From assembly GCA_002104905.1 (NCBI GenBank), contig MCFE01000305.1, forward strand, positions 35,064 through 99,063: a stretch of 64,000 nucleotides of DNA. Direction: 5' to 3'. The notes beneath the pieces are model-generated. The model had not been told where the DNA came from and searched no databases. It was given only the letters and a program-made list of their open reading frames with translations. This document shows, piece after piece, positions 10,801 through 22,200 of this stretch. Positions within the stretch are counted from its first letter, which is position 1, and every line of letters begins with the position of its first letter. A program made the translations under genes and the position numbers. The DNA comes from Basidiobolus meristosporus CBS 931.73. Its lineage: Eukaryota > Basidiobolomycota > Basidiobolomycetes > Basidiobolales > Basidiobolaceae.

Positions 10801-11142
10801 GAGCAATAGCTCTGAAGAAGTTGGCTCACAAATGGATTTTGCTACTATCCCTGTGGTAATGGAAAGTATTCCAATACTACATATCTCAAAACCAAGATTG
10901 CACTCGTTTCTTTATTTTGCTTTTTGCTATTGTAATGCACAAGTGAAAGATCAAGAATTTCCAACTTTGAAGAACAAATGCTCTAGACCCTTAGAAGAAA
11001 TCCACCCAAAAATATTATGTCATGCAGAACACTGAGTAGTCAACACATATTTCAAATTACAGCTCATTTGAAGCAGTACTTGCGGAGGTACAATCAAAAG
11101 AGTCCAATTATCATGCGTACAAGGCCTCTATTGCTAGGATTA
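10800..11142 (+). repeat. Old repeat flank, paralogous to 22,800-23,160
   Basis: Words such as tacagctcatttgaagcagtac here and tacatctcatttggagcaaaa at 23,083 line up with others upstream (attgcactcgtttctttatt versus attgcagttgtttctacatt). It is the left flank of the solo LTR that follows. No intact gene is present. Confidence 0.4.
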
Positions 11143-11510
11143 TGTTACAACTTAAGAAGTGATTTGGATACAAGGAACTTATCAGCAAATAGTGATAATA
11201 GTTGAACTGTTGTTTATTAATAAAGAAGCTCAGTATTTATATCTTTGTAGAAGTAATACAGCTGTAACACTAAGTAAGGAGGGTTTCTCAATATTCAGGA
11301 GCATTCTGTAGCAGTTTAAGGGTTAGTACATAATAGTTAGTATTAGTGCTATTTTGATCCTGGCTATAGGGGAAAAATCATAAGATATAGATCTGAAGAA
11401 AGTGGCAAAGTTAGAGCTGTAAATTAGTCTTACAGTAACCAAGACTAGTCTGGAATTGTTATGTAAATTTTTAGCTGCAGAGTGATACCAAATAGTCCAA
11501 TATTTCAACA
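11143..11510 (-). mobile_element. Solo LTR of copia family A (inverted)
   Basis: A full 368-bp LTR on the minus strand, TGTTGAAATATTGG...TTGTAACA, is flanked by a perfect 5-bp target duplication GATTA (11,138-11,142 and 11,511-11,515). No internal sequence remains, as expected from recombination between two LTRs. Its sequence is closer to the 140-bp fragment at 3,280 than to the A1 LTR. Confidence 0.92.
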
Positions 11511-11541
11511 GATTACTATGGCAACTTTGATTGCATATAAC

Positions 11542-11890
11542 TGTTGAAATATTAGAGAGATATATTGGAAGTGAATTGGAGAATTAGAAGATTTACATGA
11601 TATTCACTTGATGTTTTATTGAGTTGCAACACAGTATTTATACTTATTGCAGAACTACGTAAATGCAACTATTTGGTCATTATTAGGGGAGTCTCAGGAG
11701 TACATGTGCCAAGTTTCGGCGCATTTGGACAAGTTTCAGATTTTCCTAAAATTCTGTACTTCTCTAATTCCTAATAATTAGTAAATATCTTACGAACTAA
11801 TTTTCATGTTGATAATCTAAGATATATCATTTCACTAAGTGCTAGTTCATAATATATTAATAATTAGGTGGACTCCTAATTATTTCAACA
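11542..11890 (-). repeat. 3' LTR of element B
   Basis: The LTR is 349 bp and 345 of 349 positions match the 5' LTR. It is bordered inward by the polypurine tract ctcccactcac (plus-strand view). Confidence 0.92.
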
Positions 11891-14481
11891 CTCCCACTCA
11901 CATAATATATTCATATACTTATGAACTTGCTGTGGTGTTGTGTATCTTGCGGTTGAAATTAAACCTGCAATCAACCATCTAACCTATTGGACTAATGTAT
12001 TCTCCAATATATGTTAAGGATTGCATATTATCTGTAATAACCAAGTATAAGTTCATACTGTTAATTACATACTTCAGATCAAACTGCTTTGAGTCTGAAT
12101 TCTGATTTCATCACAAATATCTATGAATGAGTATCATCCATTTGATCGGAGTAAAACTTTTCATATACTGATCAAATCCCGGCATAGTATGTATCATCAG
12201 AGAGCTGCGTTCTCAGGCTATCTGCTGTTTCTTATTTGAGTAAGATTGGTCAATAATTGGCAAAGTTAGGATGTGTTCTTCTCTCCAGTAGATCTGGATC
12301 ATCCACAGTTCCGGTCTATAGTCTAATTCACTTAGACTATCCTCCATATATCCATAACTGGATCTGGATAGTAACTTTCCTCATATACTCCATATATGAT
12401 CTGCTGAGACCAACAATTGGTCAGCATTGTAGTGGCCTTATTCTTCACCAGTTGACCAAGTATTTCCTCTTCCGGACTAGTGCCTTCAATAGTATCTAGC
12501 TTAGCTTTTCTTCATTCCTGATCTGGGATATTGTACTCCCACTGAAGCTACGTCTTCTGGTGCTTCCTGCCTTCTAAAATTGACTCAGATAGATCATATA
12601 TATCCTTCTGATCTAGGCATAACTTTCTTGGACTGATATTGCAGTTACGGTATTGAGATCTTCCCTTTACATCTTGATAGGCTTGATTTGGTATCACAAG
12701 ATACCACAGCCTGATTGGCAGCTATTCATAGAGGTTTCATCCTAAACAGGATAGATATGGTCTCATATATACTGTTGCGCTTTAAACAGTACAACCTGAT
12801 CTGGCACTTTCTAATTGCGTAAATCTACCATAACAGCTCTGATAAGTCACTGTTACTTCTGATAGAATTTTCCAGCATAGAGCTCGGTTGACAGTGCAAA
12901 TAGACAAGTCCATGATCTTCTGGACCCATTATAACCCTTAGGTGGGCCCTTGGTACCACTTCTCTAGCTCCAACTGTAAGTAAGTTGACTTCATTGCTCA
13001 CCGTAATTGTGATGTTGCCTCTGAGTACGTAGGTTCTCTTGGACTGCTTTGCTGCTTTCCTTAGCAACAATACTCCACTATCCTTGTGTGGTAGGATAAC
13101 TGGATCAAATCTAGTATGCTAGATAGTCCAAATCTGGCTTAGGTGTCACCTAACTCCATTTAGAAACTGATAACTTATTGGCGGTAGGTTTTTGTTCCAT
13201 ATCTGGTCTTAAAGATGCTGGTTGCTGGAATTTCCTTATTGATCTAGATCTGGACCATGCAGGTAGCATATCCACGGTTTGTTAGATCTCCCAGAGTGTT
13301 CAGGAACCTCCTGTCTTCAAAACATATCTATTCTGAGATGTTTCAACCAAATTGGTCATCCATTTGGATCTGGCATAACTTTTCACAGGCTTGATCAAAT
13401 TTGATCAAATAAACTTCCTTAAAGAGCCATTTCTCTCAGCATCTCGGTGGCAGATATCATTTTTGCAGTTTGGCCCGTAGCTGGGAGCTGCAAGTAACTT
13501 GATCTGATCATAATAGCATGATTAACATCTGATCCATGTTAATATAAATGATCCTTCATCACTGTATGTATGTGATATATGTACTAGCGTAGGGCAACTA
13601 GTACACTCCTTGATAGTACTTCATGCATATTCTCTAGTGTATACAGAGACTATAAGCATATACTTTGGTCAAGGTCTCCGGTAGCACTTTTCTTGATGGC
13701 GGTAGAAATTCCATGCTTCAACATATATGGATATATCTCCTCCCACTGTTCCTGATACTTGATGTAGACATGTAGCTTGTCTAATAAGTGTCTCACAGGG
13801 CCTCAGGATCATTGGTACTGGAAATAGTACCACTGATATATCATGCGTACCACTCCTAAGTTGGCATGTCTGAGATCACTGATCTTCGGCCAAATATATA
13901 GGTATTGTATATCATTTTGATCCTCAGAGTTTGGGCAAGCTGATCCATATATTCGTCTGCATATCCAACTCCAAACTAGGGCAGCAGGCGGCATCAAAGT
14001 ATTTGCGCATCATTTCATTTCAAGTGGCTACAGACTTATGTAAATTCACTGCAGCAATGTGGGCACTTCATTGACTGAAATAGTCTAATGTAAACCCAGG
14101 TATATGTGGATCATCAACATAGCTCCTTTATGTTGTGATAATAAGGATCATAGCACTAATACATATATCATGTAATATGCCCCTTATTGATCTGGACTCC
14201 TTGCTGGGATTACGCATTTTCTCAAAGCTTCATCCTTCTGCAGATTTCATAATTTGAAAACTGTCCAACATGACCTCCTTGACATATGACCTTTTTCTTT
14301 GCTTAGTGTCTTCTTTAAGGGCAAAGGCCTCTTTCTCCAAAACAATATATCCCATCTAGCAGTTCTTTGCAGCGGTAGTACTTTTTCTGTCTTTTGTAAC
14401 TTCAGGTAGACCAGGCAGTCTTTCTCCAGAATAAAGACACAGCACTAGAGCAAAGTGGATAACTAAGATAAAGCAAGCTCG

Positions 14482-14493
14482 GGGCTCATAACC
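14482..14493 (-). other. Primer-binding site of element B (iMet half-tRNA type)
   Basis: On the minus strand, directly after the 5' LTR, lies GGTTATGAGCCC. This is an exact complement of the initiator tRNA-Met anticodon stem-loop sequence GGGCTCATAACC. Confidence 0.8.
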
Positions 14494-14842
14494 TGTTGAA
14501 ATATTAGAGAGATATATTGGAAGTGAATTGGAGAATTAGAAGATTTACATGATATTCACTTGATGTTTTATTGAGTTGCAACACAGTATTTATACTTATT
14601 GCAGAACTACGTAAATGCAACTATTTGGTCATTATTAGGGGAGTCTCAGGAGTACATGTGCCAAGTTTCGGCTCATTTGGACAAGTTTCAGATTTTCCTA
14701 AAATTCTGTACTTCTCTAATTCCTAATAATTAGTAAATATCTTACAAACTAATTTTCATGTTGATAATCTAAAATATATCATTTCACTAAGTGCTAGTTC
14801 ATAATATATTAATAATTAGGTGGACTCCTAATGATTTCAACA
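14494..14842 (-). repeat. 5' LTR of element B
   Basis: The LTR is 349 bp with 9-bp inverted termini TGTTGAAAT / ATTTCAACA. It differs from the other LTR at four sites (for example ggctcat versus ggcgcat). Confidence 0.92.
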
Positions 14843-14847
14843 ATAAC

Positions 14848-15471
14848 TTTTGAACTGGCCAATCAAATCACGCAAAATATTCACAGGCACTGCACCTATG
14901 TCTGATCTAGGCCACTGCAAGATTGTAGCTTTGCATCACATGTATTGCTTGCACAATCACCTAAAAACTTTGATCCTTCAGAGTTTTCATATATATGACT
15001 TCCCCAGCTGAAAAATACAAGAGAACCTCTCTTTCCAGAATCTCCACACTACAATTACAAATATAAAAGCTATAAGACTTCCCCTGCATTACTTGCACTG
15101 TTGAGTATTCTGACTTTGACTGATACTACATCAGTAAAGAGACTGCAAAGCTCACAAGAATACAATCTAAGTTCTACAAGAAAACTGCCACTTTTGTGTT
15201 GGAAAAGTCCCCTCTAACAAACCCCTTTACTTTAAAGACACCCCTTTACACACCCCTTTAGAAACCCCTGTACTCTAAAGACACCCCTTTAGAGACCCCT
15301 TTACTCTAATGAAGCCCCTTTAGAGACTTCTGCACCACAACCCTTTAGGTTAAAGGGGAGTTCATGATTTCTATATTAGGAAATATTTTCTCAGAGAGGA
15401 AAGTGACTCCCAAATAAGGAAAAGTTATTATAAAAGTTCATTAGCCCATTAGCTGACAGAAGATCAGATCT
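14848..15471 (+). repeat. Old repeat remnant with ccccttta minisatellite
   Basis: 14,848-15,010 continues the paralogy with 23,180-23,340 (both carry aaaactttgatccttc). At about 15,210-15,360 a short imperfect tandem array occurs, built from acccctttaga and gacacccctttac type units. No gene is present. Confidence 0.5.
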
Positions 15472-15819
15472 GTTGTAAAAATTTGTAATTCCACCTAAAT
15501 ATTCACCTAACTCAGTCACTTAGATCAGTACCCTCACATTCTAGAGAATACTGACCAAATTCCTTGTAGGGATTTACTTGGAATATTTTCACCAAAATAC
15601 CAGGTACCCTGAACATGAAAATTCTTAAAGTTGTCTAAACAGCCCTAAACTTTGCACACATGTTCTTGGGACCTTCCTTAACCTATTCTATGTGCTTGTA
15701 ATGCCAAGACCAGGTAAAAGTATAAATACTACTTTTATATTCAATAAATCATTAAGTGAAAACCACATAATCTACTTGTTCTCCCAATCACTTTCAATAT
15801 CTCCAAGACTCTTACAACA
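15472..15819 (+). repeat. 5' LTR of copia C1
   Basis: The 348-bp LTR contains a TATA-like gtataaatac at about 15,720. The same family is found at 47,399, 48,794, 49,266, 50,840, 50,993 and 55,810. Confidence 0.9.
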
Positions 15820-15850
15820 AGTGAGAAGCACCAAGCTGTCACTCTCTGCA

Positions 15851-18800
15851 ATGTCCACTACTGCTATTGCTGGAATTTTTCCCTCTGCTGAAAAGTTGGA
15901 TGGACCTAACTTCCAAGTGTGTAAGGTGAAGATGAAGATGCTGCTACAAGAAAGAGACCTTTGGGATATTGTCATTGGAGAAGAATGCACTCCTAAAAAC
16001 GTGGGAGAGGAAGCCTTAAAGTACCAGAAGAAAGAACAAAGAGCCTTTAACTGTATTTGCTTTAATGTTAAGGACAAATTGCTAATTCAATGCTCAAGAG
16101 CAAAAACTGCAAAGAATGCCTGGATGGCATTAGAAGTCACCAACCAGTCATGTTCAGCTGCTAAGAAAATGTAGCTGAGACAAAAATTCCTTACTACAAA
16201 GAAGCAGCCAGGAGAAGAAATGAGAAATCAAATTAACAGAATTACCCTGCTGGTAGATGAAATGGAATGTGAGGGCATGCTAATCACTGATAGGATGTGA
16301 TAGTTACCATCCTGAATAGCCTGACAGATGAGTTTCAGGGCCTTGTATCAGCCCTAGAGTCCAGAACTGAAGGCTTGACCTTAAATTACGTATATGGAAG
16401 GCTCCTAGATGAAGAATTAAGAAAACCAAGTGCCAATAAGAAGGAAGAAGAAAATGCTTTAATAAGCAATGATAACCAACAAAGGAGGTACCCAGGACCC
16501 TACAAAAGCAACAGCAACCTGTCTTGCAGCTACTGCAAAAGGAAAGGACACACATCAGACTGGTGCTTCAAAACAAAAGATAGTCAGCAGAAAAAGCCTG
16601 AATATGGAAATGCTGCAACAGCTGAAGATAGACTATTCATATCTGCACTAAATATGACTACAAACAAGGATTCTCAGATGTGGTATATTGACTCTGGAGC
16701 ATCTCAACACTCTACACACTAAAAAGAACTTTTTACCCAATATCAAGAAATTCCAATTAAGAAGGTTTTCATGGGTTACAAAAGAACACTTGATGCAGTG
16801 GGAGAAGGAACTATCCAAGTAACTCTTAGAAGCAGTGAAGGAAGCCATACACTGACCTTTAAAGAAGTACACTATGTACCAGAAATAGCCAAGAACCTCC
16901 TATTTATAAGCAAGGTCACTGTAGAAGGACTCAGTTTCATCTTTGACAATCTGGATGCAAGATCACTCATCAAAATTGTGCCCATATTGCTTTGGGTATC
17001 AGAGACCAGAATCAGTACAAGTTGACTTATATTCCATCCTTTTTGGAAGCTAATATAAGTAACTTAAATGAAAAACCACCAATGCTTTGGCACAGGAGAT
17101 TTGGGCACATCAATTTTGCTTATTTGTGCAAAATGATCAAAGATCAGCTAATTTCTGGAGTATAAATTGATCCCCCAGCTAATTTGGAGCACTGTGAAGC
17201 CTGCATATATGGGAAACAAGCCAGACAACTGTTCAGGAGCTCTGTGTAGATCAAAACTAAGAAAAAATTAGATCTAATTCTCTCAGATCTGTGTGGACCT
17301 TTGCAAACTTTAACCTTAGGCAAGATGAAGTATTTAATCACTTTTATTGATGATTATACAAGATACACATGGGTCTACTTCATGGAGAGAAAGGAAGAAG
17401 CTCTGTCTAAGTTCAGGGAGCTTAAAGCCATGGTGGAGAGAGCAACTGGTGAAAAAATCAAGAAAATACACTCTAACAATGGTGGAGAATATACCTCAAA
17501 GCTCTTCATCCACTTCTGCAAAATTCATAGGATAAAGCAAGAGACCAATGTACCATACTCCCCACAGTAAAACGGAGTAGCAGAGTGTGCTAACAGATCA
17601 ATAATTGATATGGCAAGATCTATGATCCATGATCAAAAATTATACTATGATTTTTGGGTGGAATCAGTTGTTACTGCTGTATATCTTAAAAATAGGAGTT
17701 ATAGCAGAATACTTGCTGGTTCTACTCTATTTGAAGAATGGTATGGATACAGACCAAGTGCAGAAAATCTAAGAATATTTGGGTGTACAGCATATGCCAA
17801 AAAACTGCCCAAAAATCAGCCAAAATTTGAGCCAAAAAGTGCAAAATGCATATTTTGGACTACTGCAATGAGAGTAAAGCATACAGACTCTACAATACCA
17901 AAGCAAAGAAGCTAATCAAGTCAAGGGATGTGCCGTTTGATGAAAATTCAAAACTTTTACAAAAAATGACATCAGATGATGACGGATTTTTGATCTCAAG
18001 TCCACCTATTGTCAGAATTGAGTCAGAGCAGAACAATGAGAATTTTTCCTCTCCAGAGGACTCTACAACCATGGTGCAGCCAGAATCAGTACCCTGGAAT
18101 ATCCCAGAAGTGATCATTCCAGTATCAAATACCCAGAGATCAAATTGGACAAGGCATAGCCCAAATTACTATATCAATGAGGGTACAAACTTAGCATATG
18201 CCTATTCAGTCCATATTGATGAGCCCCAGACACTAAAAGAGTCCCTAAATAGCCCTCAGACAAAGTTTTGGAGATCTGCAATGACTGAAGAATGTCAGGC
18301 CCTGATGGAAAATCAAACTTGGGACTTAGTTGAATTACCAATCAACCAAAAATTAATTGGATGCAGATGGATCTTCAACACAAAATGCAAGGCTGATGGT
18401 ACAATTGAAAGATATAAAGCAAGACTTGTGGCCAAGGGATACTCTCAAGCAAAAGGACTTGACTATACTGAGACCTTTGGACCGGTAGCCAAGTTTAATT
18501 CCATCAGATTAATATTGGCTATTGCAGTCAATTATAACTTGTTTATTTGCCAAATGGATGTAAAACTGCTTTTTTGAATGGAGAACTTGATGAGGACATG
18601 TATATGGACCAGCCTGATGGGTTTGTTGATCAATATAACCCCCATCTGGTCTGCAAGATTAAAAAGTTACTATATGGTCTCAAACAATCACCAAAAGCCT
18701 GGAATTGCAATATAGATTCTTATTTGGAATCCTTGAGTCTCAAAAGGAGAAATGCTGATCATAATAAATATTATAAGCCAGATAGAGCAAATCCAGCTCT

Positions 18801-19763
18801 ATTAGCTCTATATGTGGATGATCTTATTATAGCCACTGATAACCTAGAAACATAGGAAGAGACTAAATCCAACCTATCTAAGGAGTTCAAGATGTCCAAT
18901 CTAGGAGAACTCAGTTACTATGTGGGGAATAAGTTCTCTATAGACAGAAGTACCCAGACTATTACCCTAAGCCAATCCAAGTATATTCAAGATATACTAA
19001 AGAAGTACCAAATGGAAGACTGTAAACTGGCAGCTACCTCAATGGAGACAAACCTTAAATTGGTCAAAACTCTTCCAAATCAAGAAAGCTTGGTGCCATC
19101 TGAAAGCCCTGACTTTCCTTATCAGTATGTGATTAGCAGTGTGATATATATCATGCTTGAAACACGTCCAGATATCTCATATCCAGTGGGAGCTGTCAGC
19201 CAACATAATCAGAACTATGGATCTGATCATATTGCAGCAGTTAAGCAGATTTTTAGATACCTAAAAGGAACTGCTGATATCTGCTTAAGATACACTTATA
19301 AGGATTCAGAACAGGATCTTGTTGGATACTCTGATGCCAATTGAGACAAAATTTAGAAGACAGAAGATCCACCACAGGATACACATTTCTTTACTGTAAA
19401 GGAGCAACCAACCATAGCACTTTCCACCACAGAGGCAGAGTATATGGCAGCCTGTGAAGCTACAAATGAAACAATGTGGCTAACAAAACTTTTTACAGAT
19501 TTAGGCCTATGTCAAAAAATGCCTATTACTTTATTTTAAGATAATCCAGGATGTATACAATTAGGTAGAAATCCAACTTTTCAAGCTAGAACCAAGCACA
19601 TAGATATTAGATATCATTTCATATGTGAAGCTATAGAGAATAACTTAGTTAGCTTAGCTTACTGTCCTACAGATGAAATGATTGCAGACATATTTTCCAA
19701 ACCATTAGCTAGAGACAAGTTTGAGTATCTTATGTCAAATTTAGGACTGGTCATTATGAGCAT
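15851..19763 (+). pseudogene. Copia C1 gag-pol, multiply broken
   Basis: Gag starts at ATG 15,851 and stops at 16,172. A one-base loss occurs near 16,290 relative to the copy at 56,612. The next frame carries the CCHC knuckle (CSYCKRKGHTSDWC, about 16,534) and protease (WYIDSGASQH), then a stop at 16,720. The integrase core has the catalytic Asp replaced (SNNGGEY where A1 has SDNGGEY) and a stop after PYSPQ. The RT is split by frameshifts near 17,850 and 18,560 and a stop at 18,853; YVDD is intact at about 18,811-18,822. RNase H follows with further stops up to the polypurine tract. The copy is certainly inactive. Confidence 0.88.
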
Positions 19764-19778
19764 TTAGCTCAGTGGGAG

Positions 19779-20341
19779 TGTTGTAAAAATTTGTAATTTC
19801 ACCTAAATATTCACCTAACTTAGTCACTTAGATTATTACCATCAAATCCTAGAGAATACTGACCAAATTCCTTGTTGGGATTTACTTGGAATATTTTCAC
19901 CAAAATACCAGGTACCCTGAACATGAAAATTCTCAAAGTTCTCCAAACAGCCTCAAACTTTGCACACATGTTCTTGGGACCTTCCTTAACCTATTCTATG
20001 TGCTTGTAATGCCAAGACCAGGTAAAAAGACTTGTTCCATCATTCCAGCTGATCAGAGTGCCCAATAGTGCCATAGCATGCCAGATGGTGCTTGATCATG
20101 CCTCAGAGTGCCAGATGGTGCCATACAGTGCCAATTTGAGATCAAAATTGACATGCATATGACCTTAAAATATCAGATTAATAACAAAGTATACAGCTTT
20201 CTATGGCACTATAGTCAATGGCACAATGGAATAAGTCTAAAGTGTAAATATTACTTTTACATTCAGTAAAACATTAAGTGAAAACCACATAATCCACTTG
20301 TTCTCCCAATCACTTCCAATATCTCCAAGACTCTTACAACA
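19779..20341 (+). repeat. 3' LTR of copia C1 interrupted by a small element
   Basis: The LTR sequence runs 19,779-20,027, is interrupted by a 211-bp inverted-repeat element, and resumes from 20,239 to 20,341, ending CTTACAACA. Confidence 0.88.
20028..20238 (+). mobile_element. MITE-like insertion 1 (211 bp)
   Basis: Comparison with the uninterrupted LTR defines the insert precisely. It has terminal inverted repeats AGACTTGTTCCAT / ATGGAATAAGTCT (one mismatch in 13) and a 3-bp AAA duplication. The interior repeats gtgcca words and has no coding potential. A second element with the same terminal start lies at 21,988. Confidence 0.75.
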
Positions 20342-20893
20342 GGTTTTGTGCTGAGCTTGAAAGAAGCTTTCTGATTGGTGAGGTTTCTTCAGGCAAAAGT
20401 AGAATCTGCTTAGCTAACTGAAATGCAGGCAGTGAACTCATAGCTTTCACAGTAGGATTGTTTTCAATCCTTCTCACCAGGTCTTCTGGTAGTGCTCTGA
20501 GAAGGTGGGCAGATAAAGGGAGATCAGTAATAACTCCTTGGGCTTTCAGTGGCTCTCCAATTTTCTCAAGGCCACTCAAGTATTCTTTCAATGGTAGCAG
20601 CTTATACTTGCTATGAGCAAAGTTCTCCAAGTCTTTAAGTGTGTAGTCAACTTGTCTCTCTTAATATTCATCAATCAAGTAGCTCTTCAAGAGGGTCCAA
20701 TTTGTCAGCAGATCATTTTTTTATATGATGAGAGCATGATCTTATCAGTGCTGTAAGGGGGCATCTCTTCAGCCATAATGGTCTCAGATAGCTTGTGGGC
20801 TCTGCAGAAAAGCTCCCACCTCTTGATGAAAGCTTTAACTCTAGCTCCATCAAAGAAAGGGGTTCCTTGCATTCCTGGTAAAGGTAGACCCAT
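20342..20893 (-). pseudogene. Ty3/gypsy-like gag fragment
   Basis: Two minus-strand frames (20,893-20,705 and 20,630-20,334) are separated by a stop and frameshift. They decode a typical gag: GTPFFDGARVKAFIKRWELF near the start, then MENFAHSKYKLLPLKEY and a helical region with LLRALPEDLVRRIE. The fragment ends where the copia C1 3' LTR begins, so C1 probably inserted into or fused with it. The adjacent primer site and LTR piece (20,943-21,240) support a gypsy assignment. Confidence 0.65.
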
Positions 20894-20942
20894 GGTCTTG
20901 ATATTTATTCTTTCTTAAGTCTTCTAGGGGCAGTTCAGTCAA

Positions 20943-20962
20943 AGCCCCCACATTGGGTGCCA
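20943..20962 (-). other. Gypsy-type primer-binding site
   Basis: The minus strand reads TGGCACCCAATGTGGGGGC, starting two bases after the LTR end. TGG followed by this sequence resembles the complement of a tRNA-Lys 3' end and is the usual full tRNA 3'-end priming of Ty3/gypsy elements. It contrasts with the half-tRNA sites of the copia families in this window. Confidence 0.6.
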
Positions 20963-20966
20963 AATA

Positions 20967-21240
20967 TGTGGTGGTGTAGAGGTACTCCTGGGAGAAACTA
21001 TACAACTCAAGGTGTGTGAGGTGTCTGATGGGTGCAATAACCTCTGTGTCTAAACTGCTGGTGTCTTTGTCAATATGTCACTATGGTAAAAGCTCCTGCT
21101 TCTCTAGCTTCCTAGGTGCTCCAAGTGTCTCCAAAGGCCTCTGTGTGTCTTGAGCACTACCCTGAAAAGCTCCTTGAGGGCAGGTCTGAGATGTACTGTT
21201 GAAGGCAGGTGCAATGATCAACTGCTAATCAATAAGGTAG
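20967..21240 (-). repeat. Truncated LTR of gypsy family G
   Basis: The plus-strand view starts tgtggtggtgtagaggtac and parallels the first ~270 bp of the complete 1,071-bp LTR at 57,288-58,358 (shared gggtgcRataacctctg). It breaks off into family R sequence at about 21,240. Confidence 0.65.
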
Positions 21241-22200
21241 AAGTGTTACTGATAGAAGGAAAGAGTTTTCAAAGAAAGGCAATTTGTCTACCACAGCCTC
21301 AGCATCTTCTATTGTAGACAGAGTCCAGTTCCACTGACAGACAAGGTATCAATGTCAAGAAATCAGCTATCACATTTTCTACAGCAAAATTTCATAATGT
21401 CAATAGGCACACCAAGAGGTTGAACACTTCTCCAATAACAGTGCTCAAGAAAATGCACTTTTATATTGCAAGGATTTATTGCAATGACTGACAGATGATA
21501 TGCTAGAGCTTGCAGTGCTAGCTGAAGACCAGGATGCATGAGAGGTAGTGAATTAAAAATGACATAAAGCCATGGGGTCCCTGGCAAAGTCATGCAAAAA
21601 GGGTGTTACAGCAGAAGTGCTTATTGAATAGTGGATTTAAATGGAGGTACTTGTTGAGTGTGAGGCAGGGTTTAATGTTAGTGTTGGTTGTGGGGACTTG
21701 TATAGGTCAGTACAACAGGCTATCAAGTTACAACTGAAGATTCAACAGAAATGCATCAATTGGTATGCATGAAAAGTAAGGGCATTGGTCAAGTCAGGAA
21801 GTAAGGAGTGTGAAAAAGAATCAATAGCCAGTTAATGTACACAAATGTAGGTGGTGATTGAGGGTCTGGGATCAGCAAGTGAGAGAATTGGCAGCAAGCC
21901 AATCAAAGCCACATATATATTGTTGTGATGAAAATCTTTGACCAAGTTTTTTGTGAAATCTGAGGTGCAACTTTTCTAGTAGTCTTTAGACTTGTTCTGT
22001 TGGATAGTGTCACATTGAGCCATGAGTGCCAAATAATGTTGTAGTGTGCCAGAGAGGCCAAGTGAGCCTATATGGCTCAATGTGGCACTATCCAACAGAA
22101 CAAGTTTTTTGCACAGTATTCTCAAGGTCCCAATACCTCTTTGTTGTGGGATGCAAATCTTGTGACAGCTTTTGACAGGTTGATGACAATTATTTTTCAC
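21240..22200 (+). repeat. Family R, copy c (3' half), with MITE insertion
   Basis: The middle block (21,260-21,480), the DQD block (21,500-21,760, decoding GCGDLYRS) and the tail (gtcaggaagtaaggagtgtg) match copies a and b. Comparison with copy b at about 10,180 shows where the small element at 21,988-22,107 was inserted. Confidence 0.6.
21988..22107 (+). mobile_element. MITE-like insertion 2 (120 bp fold-back)
   Basis: Long terminal inverted repeats of about 34 bp begin acttgttctgttggatag and are separated by a ~48-bp centre. They are flanked by TTT on both sides. The outer bases AGACTTGTTC match the start of MITE 1. The transcript would fold into a near-perfect hairpin. Confidence 0.72.

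Larger units (their letters stand above)
11542..14842 (-). mobile_element. Complete LTR element B (3,301 bp), coding-poor
   Basis: Two 349-bp LTRs (11,542-11,890 and 14,494-14,842) differ at only four positions. They are flanked by a perfect 5-bp duplication ATAAC (11,537-11,541 and 14,843-14,847). The primer site (minus strand GGTTATGAGCCC, 14,482-14,493) and polypurine tract (minus strand gtgagtgggag beside 11,890) place the element on the minus strand. The 2.6-kb interior has no long frame and no recognisable gag, protease, integrase, RT or RNase H in any frame. With such young LTRs this points to a non-autonomous element moved by another copia's enzymes. Decayed fragments too far gone to recognise cannot be excluded. 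Confidence 0.9.
15472..20341 (+). mobile_element. Ty1/copia element C1, full length, decayed
   Basis: The 5' LTR (15,472-15,819, 348 bp, TGTTGTAAAAATTT...CTTACAACA) and the 3' LTR (19,779-20,341, enlarged by a small inserted element) enclose copia-ordered gag-pol. A polypurine tract (cagtgggag) precedes the 3' LTR. The primer site is mutated (agtgagaagcacc instead of ggttatgagcccc). No target duplication is evident: the left flank is agatc and the right flank is ggttt. Confidence 0.88.
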
